DNA from: Streptomyces fumanus
GTDB lineage: Bacteria; Actinomycetota; Actinomycetes; Streptomycetales; Streptomycetaceae
Reading direction: 5' to 3'
Length of the DNA stretch: 64,000 nucleotides
Assembly: GCF_014655295.1 (NCBI RefSeq)
Contig: NZ_BNBI01000012.1
Location: 203,069-267,068, forward strand
The notes beneath the pieces were generated by a model, which saw only the letters and a list, made by a program, of their open reading frames with translations, ran no database searches and was not told the origin of the DNA. Positions 25,342 to 34,891 of this stretch are shown here, one piece after another; within the stretch, counting starts at the first letter, position 1, and each line of letters starts with the position of its first letter. The position numbers and the translations under genes are program-made.

Positions 25342-26505
25342 TTACGTCAGGCCGGCCGCCCTGGCCCGGGCCACGGCGGGGCCGATGGCCTCGGCGACGG
25401 CCTGGACGTCGGATTCGGTGGAGGTGTGGCCGAGCGAGAAGCGCAGGGTGCCGCGGGCCAGGTCGGGGTCGGTGCCGGTGGCCAGCAGCACGTGGCTGGG
25501 CTGGGCGACGCCGGCGGTGCAGGCGGAGCCGGTGGAGCACTCGATGCCCTGGGCGTCGAGCAGCAGCAGCAGCGAGTCGCCCTCGCAGCCGGGGAAGGTG
25601 AAGTGGGCGTTGGCCGGCAGCCGGTCCACGGGGTCGCCGCCGAGGATCGCGTCCGGCACCGCCGTCCGTACCGCCTCGACCAGAGCGTCGCGCAGGGCGC
25701 CGATCTCGCGGGCGAACCACTCGCGCTGCTCGGCGGCGAGCCGGCCGGCCACGGCGAAGGAGGCGACGGCGGGCACGTCGAGGGTGCCGGAGCGGACGTG
25801 CCGTTCCTGGCCGCCGCCGTGCAGCACCGGCACGGGGGCGTACTCGCGGCCGAGCAGCAGCGCGCCGATGCCGTACGGGCCGCCGATCTTGTGGCCGGAG
25901 ACCGTCATCGCGGCGAGCCCGGAGGCGGCGAAGTCCACCGGGAGCTGGCCGACGGCCTGCACCGCGTCGGCGTGCAGCGGGACCCCGAACTCGGCGGCCA
26001 CGCCGGCGAGTTCCCGGACCGGCATCACGGTGCCGATCTCGTTGTTGGCCCACATCACGGTGGCGAGGGCGACGTCGCCGGGGTCGCGGGCGATGGCCTC
26101 GCGCAGCGCCTCGGGGTGGACCCGGCCGTGCGCGTCGACGGGCAGGTACTCGACGGTGGCGCCCTCGTGCTCGGCGAGCCAGTCCACGGCGTCGAGGACG
26201 GCGTGGTGCTCGACGGGGCTGGCCAGGACCCGGGTGCGGGCCGGGTCGGCGTCGCGGCGGGCCCAGTACAGGCCCTTGACGGCGAGGTTGTCGGCCTCGG
26301 TGCCGCCGGAGGTGAAGACCACCTCGCTGGGGCGGGCGCCGAGCGCCTCGGCGAGCGTCTCCCGGGCCTCCTCGACCGTACGCCGGGCGCGGCGGCCGGA
26401 GGCGTGCAGGGAGGAGGCGTTGCCCGTGACGCCCAGGTGCGCGGTGAGTGCCTCGACTGCCTCGGGAAGCATCGGGGTGGTCGCGGCGTGGTCGAGGTAT
26501 GCCAT
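25342..26505 (-). CDS. cysteine desulfurase (NifS/IscS-like)
   Basis: 387 residues, PLP-dependent. It converts cysteine to alanine plus enzyme-bound persulfide, here probably feeding MnmA and possibly Fe-S assembly. N-terminus MAYLDHAATTPMLPEAVEAL. PLP Lys206 in MTVSGHKIGGPYG; catalytic Cys329 in GSACTAGVAQPSHVL on the flexible loop, plus family signature EHHAVLDAVDWL. Full length, nothing missing. Position beside mnmA is conserved in Streptomyces from memory. Confidence 0.93.
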   Translation of the reverse strand: MAYLDHAATTPMLPEAVEALTAHLGVTGNASSLHASGRRARRTVEEARETLAEALGARPSEVVFTSGGTEADNLAVKGLYWARRDADPARTRVLASPVEHHAVLDAVDWLAEHEGATVEYLPVDAHGRVHPEALREAIARDPGDVALATVMWANNEIGTVMPVRELAGVAAEFGVPLHADAVQAVGQLPVDFAASGLAAMTVSGHKIGGPYGIGALLLGREYAPVPVLHGGGQERHVRSGTLDVPAVASFAVAGRLAAEQREWFAREIGALRDALVEAVRTAVPDAILGGDPVDRLPANAHFTFPGCEGDSLLLLLDAQGIECSTGSACTAGVAQPSHVLLATGTDPDLARGTLRFSLGHTSTESDVQAVAEAIGPAVARARAAGLT

Positions 26506-26565
26506 GGTGCGCCCGATTCTACGGGGCGCCCGCGCGCGCTCCCGGGGGGATCGGGGCCGCCCCGG

Positions 26566-26832
26566 TCACAGGCTCCAGGACAGGGTGTGGTCGGCGGACA
26601 TGAACGCCACCAGGACCACCAGGTCGGCGATGCCCAGGCCGAGGCCGAGCAGGGCCCGGCCGCGGCGGGCGGTGCCGCGCCACAGGGCGAGCGAGGCCAG
26701 CGCGATGGCGACGGGTCCCAGGACGACGTTGAGGACGAGCAGGCCGAGCAGGCCCAGGACGAAGGCGGCGACGGCCATGCCGTCGGTGTCCCGGGCGCCG
26801 GCGCGGCGGGTGGCCGGTGCGGTGAGCTGCAT
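26566..26832 (-). CDS. small membrane protein, DUF4190-like
   Basis: 88 residues with two hydrophobic segments: GMAVAAFVLGLLGLLVLNVVLG-type first helix and ALLGLGLGIADLVVLVAFM second. The Ala/Val-rich pair joined by ASLALWRGTARRGRAL matches the DUF4190 pattern of tiny actinobacterial membrane proteins. No catalytic residues. Lies 32 bp after the 54-residue membrane gene on the same strand, likely one transcript under the TetR operator upstream. Confidence 0.78.
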   Translation of the reverse strand: MQLTAPATRRAGARDTDGMAVAAFVLGLLGLLVLNVVLGPVAIALASLALWRGTARRGRALLGLGLGIADLVVLVAFMSADHTLSWSL

Positions 26833-26864
26833 GGTGGTCTCCTCGCGGTGCGTCGGTCGGGGCG

Positions 26865-27029
26865 TCAGTGGGCGGAGGTGCGGCGGCGGCCGTACCGCTC
26901 GCGCAGCGTGAAGACGCCGAGCCAGACGGCGATGACGGCGGCGGCCACGAGGGTGAAGCCCAGCGGTGCGTGGGCGACGGTGCCCAGGACGAGGCCGAGC
27001 AGCAGCAGTGCGGCGACGAGAAACAGCAT
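26865..27029 (-). CDS. very small membrane protein (54 aa)
   Basis: 54 residues starting MLFLVAALLLLGLVLGTVAH, with a second hydrophobic stretch LGFTLVAAAVIAVWLGVFTL and a basic tail RERYGRRRTSAH. GGAGGGA lies 5-6 nt before the ATG at 27029, so it is likely real despite its size. Two spans and a basic cytosolic tail are predicted. It is divergent from a TetR gene whose operator copy lies 39 bp upstream of this start. Function unknown; I do not recognise the family. Confidence 0.72.
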   Translation of the reverse strand: MLFLVAALLLLGLVLGTVAHAPLGFTLVAAAVIAVWLGVFTLRERYGRRRTSAH

Positions 27030-27067
27030 GGAGTCCCTCCCCCAGGTTTCGGTGAACGCTTGTAGTT

Positions 27068-27081
27068 ACAGTTGTTCACTG
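27068..27081. promoter_or_regulatory. TetR operator copy A
   Basis: ACAGTTGTTCACTG, 13 of 14 positions identical to the copy at 27125-27138. It has imperfect palindromic CAGT/ACTG arms and sits over the probable promoter of the 54-aa membrane gene. Confidence 0.6.
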
Positions 27082-27124
27082 AGTACCCAGCCTAACGCGC
27101 GTGACGACTTCCCAATTCCGGAGA

Positions 27125-27138
27125 ACAGTTGTTAACTG
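27125..27138. promoter_or_regulatory. TetR operator copy B
   Basis: ACAGTTGTTAACTG with perfect CAGTT/AACTG arms, ending 6 bp before the TetR ATG at 27145. Same orientation as copy A, 57 bp away. No ribosome site before the ATG, so translation is probably leaderless. Confidence 0.65.
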
Positions 27139-27144
27139 CATGGC

Positions 27145-27771
27145 ATGAGTCACACCCTCGGCGTCCGGCAGGTCCAGAAGCGCAGGACCCGGCAGGCGCT
27201 TCTGGACGCGGCGCTCGAACTGCTGGAGGAGCAGAGCCTGAGCAGCCTGGGGCTGCGTGAGGTCACCCGGGCGGTGGGCGTCGCCCCGACCGCCTTCTAC
27301 CGGCACTTCCGCTCCACGGCCGATCTCGGCGTGGCGCTGGTCGAGGAGGCGCTGGGCAGCCTGCACCCGATGATCCGCACGACGGTCTCCCCGGGCGGGG
27401 ACCCGGAGGAACGCATCGCCCGCGCTGTGGAGTTGATCGCCTCTCATGTCGGCGAGTACCCGTCCCACGTCCGGTTCATCGCCCGGGAACGGCACGGCGG
27501 GGTGCAGCCGGTGCGCGAGGCGATACGGGAGCAGCTCGCCCGGTTCGCCGAGGAGGTGCGGGCCGAACTGGCCGGGGACCCGGAGTCGGCGGGCTGGCAC
27601 GACGACGATCTGCTGATGCTGGCGGGCCTCTACGTGGACCAGATGCTGAGCACCGCGTCGCAGTTCCTGGAGGCGCTGGAGGGGACGGCGGAGGAACGGC
27701 GGCGGGTGGCCGAGACCGCGACCCGCCGGCTGCGGCTGATCACCCTCGGCCGCCGGCACTGGCTGGACTGA
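27145..27771 (+). CDS. TetR-family transcriptional regulator
   Basis: 208 residues. The helix-turn-helix reads ALLDAALELLEEQSLSSLGLR then EVTRAVGVAPTAFYRHFRST, with the Phe-Tyr-Arg-His-Phe recognition helix typical of FabR/FadR-like TetR proteins that sense fatty acyl groups. C-terminal ligand domain includes FIARERHGGVQPVREAIREQ. Two near-identical operators lie between it and the divergent small membrane genes. A lipid-related ligand is inferred from the HTH resemblance only. Confidence 0.9.
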   Translation: MSHTLGVRQVQKRRTRQALLDAALELLEEQSLSSLGLREVTRAVGVAPTAFYRHFRSTADLGVALVEEALGSLHPMIRTTVSPGGDPEERIARAVELIASHVGEYPSHVRFIARERHGGVQPVREAIREQLARFAEEVRAELAGDPESAGWHDDDLLMLAGLYVDQMLSTASQFLEALEGTAEERRRVAETATRRLRLITLGRRHWLD

Positions 27772-27805
27772 CGCCCCGGCGGCCGGACGGCGGCCACCGG
27801 GGCGT
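27771..27805. terminator. bidirectional terminator between tetR and thioesterase gene
   Basis: ACGCCCCGG (27771-27779) pairs perfectly with CCGGGGCGT (27797-27805), with extra internal GGCC pairing. Placed between convergent genes. Confidence 0.7.
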
Positions 27806-27820
27806 CAGGGCGACCAGGCG

Positions 27821-28681
27821 TCAGGACAGCCGTACGCGCGCCAGTTGGCGGGACTGGGCGACCAGGCGGTCGGCGCTGTCCCAGACCTCGGCGTCCTCCT
27901 CCAGGAAGCCGCCGGCCAGGTTGCGGGTGGTGACCGCCACGCGGAGCGGTCCCGGCGCCGGGCGGCAGCGCACGTGCACGGTCAGCTCGACCGTCGGCAC
28001 CCAGCCCGACAGCCCCATCTCGAAGGCGGTCGGGGGCAGCGCGTCCACCGCGAGCAGCAGCGAGAGCGGGTCGGCGTCCCGGCCGTCGGCGAGCCCGAAC
28101 CAGGCCCGCATCTCCCCCTTGCCGGAGGGCTGTCCGAGCGCCCAGCCCAGGGTGTCCGGGTCCAGCTTGATCATCAGCCGGTCGGCGATGGCCGAGCCGC
28201 CGTCGACGGGGCTGGGCCCGTCCTGCGGGCCGAAGCACCGCTCCAGCGGCGGCAGCGCGGGCGGCTTCGCCGTCGTACGGACGTCGTCGGGCAGCGCGTC
28301 CAGGTCGCCGTAGGAGGCGAGGACGCGGATGCGCTCGACCTCGTTGCCCTCGTCGTCGTACTGGAGGAGGGACGCCTGGCCGGTGGAGAGGGTGCGGCCG
28401 GTACGGACGGCCTCGGTGCGCACCACGGCGGGGCCGGGCCGGGAGGCGGTCAGGTAGTGGGCGGTGATGGAGAACGGGTCCGGGTGCGGCAGGGCGTCCG
28501 CGAGGGCGCGGCCGAGGACGGCCAGCAGATATCCGCCGTTGACGGCGCCGAGGACGGTCCAGCCCGCGGAGAGGTCGATGTCGTACACGCCCGGGGCGCG
28601 GCGGGTGACGGCGGTGTCCCGGTCGAACTCACTGTCGCCGACCGTGGCCGGCCCGGCCGGGGCGGAGGCTGCTTCTGACAT
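27821..28681 (-). CDS. acyl-CoA thioesterase family protein (double hot-dog, TesB-like)
   Basis: 286 residues from the ATG at 28681 (MSEAASAPAGPATVGDSEFD). The double hot-dog pattern is readable: GWTVLGAVNGGYLLAVLGRALAD with the substrate helix, FSITAHYLTASRPGP, and later MRAWFGLADGRDADPLSLLLAVDALPP and VELTVHVRCRPAPGPL. Such proteins hydrolyse acyl-CoA esters. It converges with the TetR gene and could relate to lipid sensing by it. A TTG five codons earlier is less likely as start. Confidence 0.85.
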   Translation of the reverse strand: MSEAASAPAGPATVGDSEFDRDTAVTRRAPGVYDIDLSAGWTVLGAVNGGYLLAVLGRALADALPHPDPFSITAHYLTASRPGPAVVRTEAVRTGRTLSTGQASLLQYDDEGNEVERIRVLASYGDLDALPDDVRTTAKPPALPPLERCFGPQDGPSPVDGGSAIADRLMIKLDPDTLGWALGQPSGKGEMRAWFGLADGRDADPLSLLLAVDALPPTAFEMGLSGWVPTVELTVHVRCRPAPGPLRVAVTTRNLAGGFLEEDAEVWDSADRLVAQSRQLARVRLS

Positions 28682-28747
28682 GGCTGCACAGTACAACAGG
28701 GGACTACTGAGCGGTAGCTTTCCATATCTGCCCCAGGGACGGACCCG

Positions 28748-29407
28748 CTACTCCGCCTCCTGCACCGTCGAGCGCCGGTTCCAGGCGCGGGGTGCCCGCC
28801 AGTGGTAGCGCATCGCCAGCAGCCGCAGCAGGAAGGCGGTGACCACGGCGGTGGCGCTGGTGAGCGGGGTGAGGGCGTCGAAGCGGATGCACAGCGCGAT
28901 CATGGCGGCGCCGACGATGGCGGGGACGGCGTACAGGTCGCGGTCCCAGCGCAGCAGCGACGGCACCTCGTTGGCGAGCACGTCGCGCAGGACGCCGCCG
29001 CCGACCGCGGTGGCCATCCCGAGGCAGGCGGAGGCGGTCAGGCCGAGACCGTAGTCGTACGCCTTGGTGGTGCCCGCGACGCAGAACAGGCCGAGGCCCG
29101 CCGCGTCGAAGATGTTGACGCCGGTCTGCAGGCGCTCGACGTGCGGGTGCAGGAAGAAGACCAGCAGCGCGGCGAGCAGCGGGGTGAGGAAGTACCCGAG
29201 GTCCGTGAAGGCGGCGGGCGGTACGGCGCCGATGATCAGGTCCCGGAACAGCCCGCCGCCCAGCGCGGTGACCTCGGCGAGGACGGCGATGCCGAAGACG
29301 TCGAAGTTCTTGCGGACGGCCAGCAGCGCGCCGGAGATGGCGAAGACGAAGATGCCGATCAGATCGAGCGTGTGCTGGACGGTGGGGCTGAAGAGTTCCT
29401 CGTACAT
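28748..29407 (-). CDS. trimeric intracellular cation channel (TRIC)/UPF0126-type membrane protein
   Basis: 219 residues with seven predicted spans in two homologous halves, each with the hallmark GGG-RD motif: ALGGGLFRDLIIG and AVGGGVLRDVLANE. Starts MYEELFSPTVQHTLDLIGIFVFAISGALL. Bacterial members (YadS/YicG type) form trimeric potassium-permeable channels; an older proposal links some to glycine uptake. The nearby gcv locus makes that worth noting but not established. Basic C-terminus. Confidence 0.88.
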   Translation of the reverse strand: MYEELFSPTVQHTLDLIGIFVFAISGALLAVRKNFDVFGIAVLAEVTALGGGLFRDLIIGAVPPAAFTDLGYFLTPLLAALLVFFLHPHVERLQTGVNIFDAAGLGLFCVAGTTKAYDYGLGLTASACLGMATAVGGGVLRDVLANEVPSLLRWDRDLYAVPAIVGAAMIALCIRFDALTPLTSATAVVTAFLLRLLAMRYHWRAPRAWNRRSTVQEAE

Positions 29408-29424
29408 CCGGTCATTCTCACCCG

Positions 29425-29467
29425 CCGGCGAGCCCCCGCCTCGCGGAGGAGGACGGGGGCTCGCCGG
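29425..29467 (-). terminator. terminator of the oligopeptide ABC operon
   Basis: Perfect 14-bp stem: CCGGCGAGCCCCCG (29425-29438) with CGGGGGCTCGCCGG (29454-29467), 15-nt loop. It starts 9 bp past the stop of the last ABC gene on the minus strand. Confidence 0.85.
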
Positions 29468-29476
29468 GGGTACGGG

Positions 29477-30829
29477 TCACTTCTCCTTGGCGGGAGGCTC
29501 CTCGTCGGCAGAAGTCCCGGACGCCTCGGCCGTCGCGGACGCCTCGGAGGTCGCGGACGCCTCGGAGGTCGCGGGCGCCTCCGCAGCCCCGGACGCCTCG
29601 GCGGGCTCCGCCTCCGTGGCCGCCTTCGCCGGCTCCTCCGTCGCCCCCACCTCCGCGGCCACCGCCGCCGAGGTCGCCGCCGACTGCGCGAGGGCCTCCT
29701 CGGAGACCAGCTCCGCCGCCTCCTTGGCGTCGGTGAGCAGCACGGTGTCCTGCGGGGCCTGGTCGGCGAAGTTCTCCGGGTGGTGGCAGGCCACCTGCTG
29801 CCCCGGGCGCAGCTCCAGCAGCGGCGGCTCGGTGGTCCGGCAGATCTCCGTCGCCTTCCAGCACCGGGTGTGGAAGCGGCAGCCGCTGGGCGGCGCGATC
29901 GGCGAGGGCACGTCGCCCTTGAGCAGGATGCGCTCGCTCTTGGCCGCCTTGCGCGCCGGGTCCGGGATCGGCACCGCGGACATCAGCGCCTTGGTGTACG
30001 GGTGCATCGGCGTCTTGTAGAGCAGGTCGCGGTCGGCCAGCTCCACGATCTTGCCGAGGTACATCACCGCGATCCGGTCCGAGACGTGCCGGACCACCGA
30101 CAGGTCGTGCGCGATGATCACGTACGTCAGGCCCAGCTCCTGCTGGAGGTCGTCGAGGAGGTTGACGACCTGCGCCTGGATGGACACGTCGAGCGCGGAG
30201 ACCGGCTCGTCGGCCACCACCAGCTTGGGGTTGAGCGCGAGCGCGCGGGCGATGCCGATGCGCTGGCGCTGACCGCCGGAGAACTCGTGCGGGTAGCGGT
30301 TGTAGTGCTCGGGGTTGAGCCCGACCACCGACAGCAGCCGCTGCACCTCCTTCTTGATCCCGCCCTCGGGCTCGACGCCCTGGAGCTTGAAGGGGGCGCC
30401 GATGATGGTGCCGATGGTGTGCCGCGGGTTCAGCGACGAGTACGGGTCCTGGAAGATCATCTGCACATCGCGGCGCAGCGGACGCATCCCGCTCACCCCG
30501 AGGTGGGTGATGTCCTTGCCCTCGAACTCGACCTTGCCCGCGGTCGGCTCCAGCAGCCGGGTGATCAGCCGGCCCATGGTCGACTTGCCGCAGCCGGACT
30601 CGCCGACCACGCCGAGGGTCTCGCCGGCCCGGACCTCGAAGTCGAGGCCGTCGACCGCCCGGACCGCGCCGACCTGCCGCTGGAGCAGGCCCTTCTTGAT
30701 CGGGAAGTGCTTCTGCAGCCCGGTCACCTTCAGCAGGGTCTCACCGGGTGCGGGGTCGGCCTTGGTGACCACGGTGCCCGTGCTCTGCGCGGGGACCGTC
30801 ACCGCTGCGTCCTTGGGGTTCTCGCTCAC
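29477..30829 (-). CDS. oligopeptide ABC transporter ATP-binding protein (OppF/DppF-like)
   Basis: 450 residues. ATPase landmarks: LGVVGESGCGKSTMGRL (Walker A), MIFQDPYSSLNPR (Q loop), YPHEFSGGQRQRIGIARAL (signature), LVVADEPVSALDVSIQAQV (Walker B) and IAHDLSVVRH. The OppF C-terminal Fe-S-like Cys cluster region reads SGCRFHTRCWKA ... VACHHP. An added tail of about 80 residues (from about 370) is Ala/Glu/Ser/Thr low complexity with repeats such as SEASATSEASATAEA, unusual for the family. GTG start overlaps the preceding gene as GTGA. Confidence 0.92.
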   Translation of the reverse strand: MSENPKDAAVTVPAQSTGTVVTKADPAPGETLLKVTGLQKHFPIKKGLLQRQVGAVRAVDGLDFEVRAGETLGVVGESGCGKSTMGRLITRLLEPTAGKVEFEGKDITHLGVSGMRPLRRDVQMIFQDPYSSLNPRHTIGTIIGAPFKLQGVEPEGGIKKEVQRLLSVVGLNPEHYNRYPHEFSGGQRQRIGIARALALNPKLVVADEPVSALDVSIQAQVVNLLDDLQQELGLTYVIIAHDLSVVRHVSDRIAVMYLGKIVELADRDLLYKTPMHPYTKALMSAVPIPDPARKAAKSERILLKGDVPSPIAPPSGCRFHTRCWKATEICRTTEPPLLELRPGQQVACHHPENFADQAPQDTVLLTDAKEAAELVSEEALAQSAATSAAVAAEVGATEEPAKAATEAEPAEASGAAEAPATSEASATSEASATAEASGTSADEEPPAKEK

Positions 30830-31919
30830 AGCTTCGGCGCAATCTCTTCGGTCCAGATACGCTCCCGCTGCTCCTGCGACATGTGGCAGGCGGCCCAGTG
30901 CTTGCTGCCGACCTCGGTCAGCTCGGGGCGGACCGTGCGGGTGACGTTGTCCTTGGGCACGTCGGCGTACGGGCAGCGCGGGTTGAAGGCGCAGCCGGAC
31001 GGGACGTTGATGAGGGAGGGCGGCGAGCCCTTGACCGGGATCAGGCGCTCCTGCTGGTCGCGGTCGAGCCGCGGCATCGAGCCGAGCAGGCCCCAGGTGT
31101 AGGGGTGGCGGGGCTCGTAGAACACCTTCTCCGCCGGACCGCGCTCGACGCAGCGCCCGCCGTACATCACCAGCAGGTCGTCGGCCAGCTCGGCGACGAC
31201 GCCCAGGTCGTGGGTGATGATGATGACCGCCGAGCCGAACTCCTTCTGCAGGTCCCGGATCAGGTCCAGGATCTGCGCCTGGACGGTCACGTCCAAGGCG
31301 GTGGTCGGCTCGTCCGCGATGAGCAGCTCCGGGTTGTTCACCAGCGACATCGCGATCATCGCGCGCTGGCGCATCCCGCCGGAGAACTCGTGCGGATAGC
31401 TGTCCACCCGCTTGTCCGGCTGCGGGATGCCGACCCGGTCGAGCATCTCCACCGCGCGGCGCTTGGCGGTCTTCTTGTCCACGTCGTGGTGGATGCGGTA
31501 CGCCTCCACGATCTGCTGCCCGATCGTGTAGTACGGGTGCAGCGCGGAGAGCGGGTCCTGGAAGATCATCGCCATCCGGCGGCCGCGCAGCTTGCGCACC
31601 TCGTCGGGGTCGGCGGAGAGCAGCTCGGTGCCGTCCAGCCAGATCTCGCCGGAGAGCTGGGCCTTGCGCCGGCCGTACTGCCCGGCGGTGTGCAGGCCCA
31701 TGATGCCCAGCGAGGTCACCGACTTGCCGGAGCCCGACTCGCCCACGATGCCGAGGGTCTTGCCCTTCTCCAACTGGAAGCTGAGCCCGTCGACGGACTT
31801 GACCAGGCCGTCGTCGGTCGGGAAGTGCACCTTGAGGTCGCGGACCTCCAGGAAGGCGGTCGGGGCGGGAGAGGTGCCGGTGGGCTCGCCCACGGCGGCG
31901 CCGCTCTTGCTGAGTTCGG

Positions 31920-31923
<4 letters not shown>
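30826..31923 (-). CDS. oligopeptide ABC transporter ATP-binding protein (OppD/DppD-like)
   Basis: 365 residues. Energises peptide import with the OppF-like partner. Walker A LGIVGESGSGKSVTSLG, Q loop MIFQDPLSALHPYYT, signature YPHEFSGGMRQRAMIAM, Walker B LLIADEPTTALDVTVQAQ, H loop IITHDLGVVAE. C-terminal oligopeptide domain with CAFNPRCPYA and AACHM Cys residues. ATG at 31923 overlaps the permease stop as ATGA, and its own stop overlaps the next start. Confidence 0.94.
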
Positions 31924-32918
<995 letters not shown>

Positions 32919-32925
32919 AGCTAAC

Positions 32926-32967
32926 GGCCCGCCGCGGAGGGCGGGCCGCCGGAGGTCGTCCGGCGGC
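32926..32967 (-). terminator. overlapping hairpins between substrate-binding gene and permease gene
   Basis: GGCCCGCC/GGCGGGCC (32926-32933 with 32940-32947) and GCCGCCGGA/TCCGGCGGC (32945-32953 with 32959-32967) share bases 32945-32947, so the full stems exclude each other. They sit in the 108-bp gap after the binding-protein gene, where partial termination or mRNA stabilisation commonly gives excess binding protein. Confidence 0.6.
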
Positions 32968-33026
32968 CCACGCTCACGCCGCGCCGGCCTTCACCTGCCT
33001 TTCGTGCCGTACGGCGGGTGTGCCGG

Positions 33027-34820
33027 TTACTTCGTGGACTTCAGACCGAGGTTGACGAAGTCGTACATGCCGCTGTACCCGTCGGTCGTGTAGACGTTCG
33101 CCAGCCGGCTGGAGCGCCAGTTGAGGAACTTCTCGAAGACGAAGGGCAGGTAGTAGCCGCCCTCCATCACCTTGTGGTTGATCTCGGTGGCGATCTTTTC
33201 CTTGCCGGCGTCGTCGAGCGTGTTGACGTAGTCGTCGAAGAGGCCGTCGATCGTCTTGTCCTTGATCAGCGCGTAGTTGTTGTTACCGCTGTCGAGGATG
33301 TAGTCGCTGTGCCACAGCGGCAGACCGTAGCCCTGGACGGACGGGAAGTCCGGGCCCCAGCCCATGATGATGATGCCGTAGCCCTTCTTCTTCACGTTCG
33401 AGGGGCTGCCGATGATGCCGGGGGTCTGCGCACCGTCGTACTGGTCGATGTCGACCGTGATGCCGACCTTCTTCAGCGACGCCTGGAGCGACTCGGCGGT
33501 GGCCACCTCGACCGGCTTGTTGTTGCGGACCGCGATGGTGGTCTTGAAGCCGTTGGGCTTGCCGCAAGCCTTCAGCTCTTCCTTGGCCTTGGCGACGTTG
33601 CCGTTCTTGTTGGCACCGGCCATCTCGTACGGGTCGTACTTCTGGCCCTCGGAGCCGGGGACGGACGGCGGCAGCATGTTGGTGCCGATGTCACCGCCGG
33701 CCACCGGGCCGCCGCGCGCGGTCTGCAGGGAGACGTGGTCGGCGCCGTAGATCACGGCCTTGCGGCAGTGCTCGTTGTCGAACGGCTTCACGCTCTGCGG
33801 GAAGACGGCGTAGCGGATGTAGCCGGAGACCGGGTTGTCCAGGTTGCCCTTGTGCTGCTTGAGGGCGGTGGTGCGGCCCTGCGGCGACATGCCGGTCTGG
33901 GCCAGGTCCAGGTCGTAGTCGCCGGCGATGAGGCGGGCGTCCAGGTCGTTGGCGTTGGAGAAGAACTTGATGGAGATCTTGTCCGGGTACGCCTTGCGGA
34001 TCGGGTCCGACTCCTGCTTCCACTCGGTGTTGCGGACCAGGACCAGGTCCTTGCCCGGGCTGTACGACTGGAACTTGTACGGGCCCGAGGAGAACGGGTG
34101 CAGACCGTACTTGGACTTGGTGTCCTTGTCCTGGCGGACCGGGGAGGCGGAGGTGAGCGCCAGCATCTCCTCGAAGTCCGAGTTGGCCTTCGGCAGCTTG
34201 AAGACGATGGTCTTGTCGTCCGGCGTCTCGATCGCCTTCAGACCCAGCTTGTCCTTGGACTTGTCCTTGTACGGGCCCTGGTACTCACCCTTGGGGTCGA
34301 GCACCTCCTTGAGGTACGTCGGACCGCCGGACAGCACGTCCTGCGCCCAGACGCGCTCGATGCCGTACTTGATGTCCTTGGAGGTGATCGGCTTGCCGTC
34401 CTCCCAGGTGATGCCGTCACGCAGGGTGTACGTGTAGGTCTTGCCGTCGTCCGAGACCTTGGCGAGCCCGGTGGCGAGGTCGGGGGTCACGCCGGCGCCG
34501 GCCTTGCCGGGCTCGGTGGCGTTCGTGACGAGCTGCCGCGAGTAGTAGCGGGAGAAGTTCCACATGAAGCCGTAGTAGCCGCGCGTGGTGTCCCACGAGT
34601 CGGCGTCCTGGGCGCTGGCGAACTTCAGCTCGCCGCCCTTCTTGGCCTCCGAAGCCTGGGCGACCTTGTTGTTCGCGGCGTCGAAGCCGGCCGCGCCGTT
34701 CTTCGAACCCCCGTTGTCGCTGTCACCGCCGCCGCACGCCGCCGTGGTCAGCAGCGCGGCGACCACTGCGGCAGCGGCCAGAGCCTGCTTGCGCCGCCCT
34801 GAGGTGCGTTGGGTAGTCAC
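33027..34820 (-). CDS. oligopeptide ABC transporter substrate-binding lipoprotein
   Basis: 597 residues. Lipoprotein signal MTTQRTSGRRKQALAAAAVVAALLTTAAC with lipobox TTAAC region, then a Gly/Ser/Asp linker. SBP_bac_5 (family 5) domain: WDTTRGYYGFMWNFSRYYSRQL, DGKTYTYTLRDGITWEDGKPITSKDIKYGIERV, and later VNTLDDAGKEKIATEINHKVMEGGYYLPF. Binds peptides (or other family-5 ligands) outside the membrane. It lies between the two permease genes. Strong ribosome site GATCCGAGATCGTG region not clear-cut. Confidence 0.93.
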   Translation of the reverse strand: MTTQRTSGRRKQALAAAAVVAALLTTAACGGGDSDNGGSKNGAAGFDAANNKVAQASEAKKGGELKFASAQDADSWDTTRGYYGFMWNFSRYYSRQLVTNATEPGKAGAGVTPDLATGLAKVSDDGKTYTYTLRDGITWEDGKPITSKDIKYGIERVWAQDVLSGGPTYLKEVLDPKGEYQGPYKDKSKDKLGLKAIETPDDKTIVFKLPKANSDFEEMLALTSASPVRQDKDTKSKYGLHPFSSGPYKFQSYSPGKDLVLVRNTEWKQESDPIRKAYPDKISIKFFSNANDLDARLIAGDYDLDLAQTGMSPQGRTTALKQHKGNLDNPVSGYIRYAVFPQSVKPFDNEHCRKAVIYGADHVSLQTARGGPVAGGDIGTNMLPPSVPGSEGQKYDPYEMAGANKNGNVAKAKEELKACGKPNGFKTTIAVRNNKPVEVATAESLQASLKKVGITVDIDQYDGAQTPGIIGSPSNVKKKGYGIIIMGWGPDFPSVQGYGLPLWHSDYILDSGNNNYALIKDKTIDGLFDDYVNTLDDAGKEKIATEINHKVMEGGYYLPFVFEKFLNWRSSRLANVYTTDGYSGMYDFVNLGLKSTK

Positions 34821-34891
34821 GATCTCGGATCCTCCGGATTAGATGAGAGACCCCGTGCAGGTGCCACGGGACACTTGTGCGGTACGGCGGG

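Noticed and set aside
27630..28238. minus-strand frame overlapping the TetR gene and thioesterase
   Set aside because: Arg/Pro-rich and covered by two genes with clear domains.
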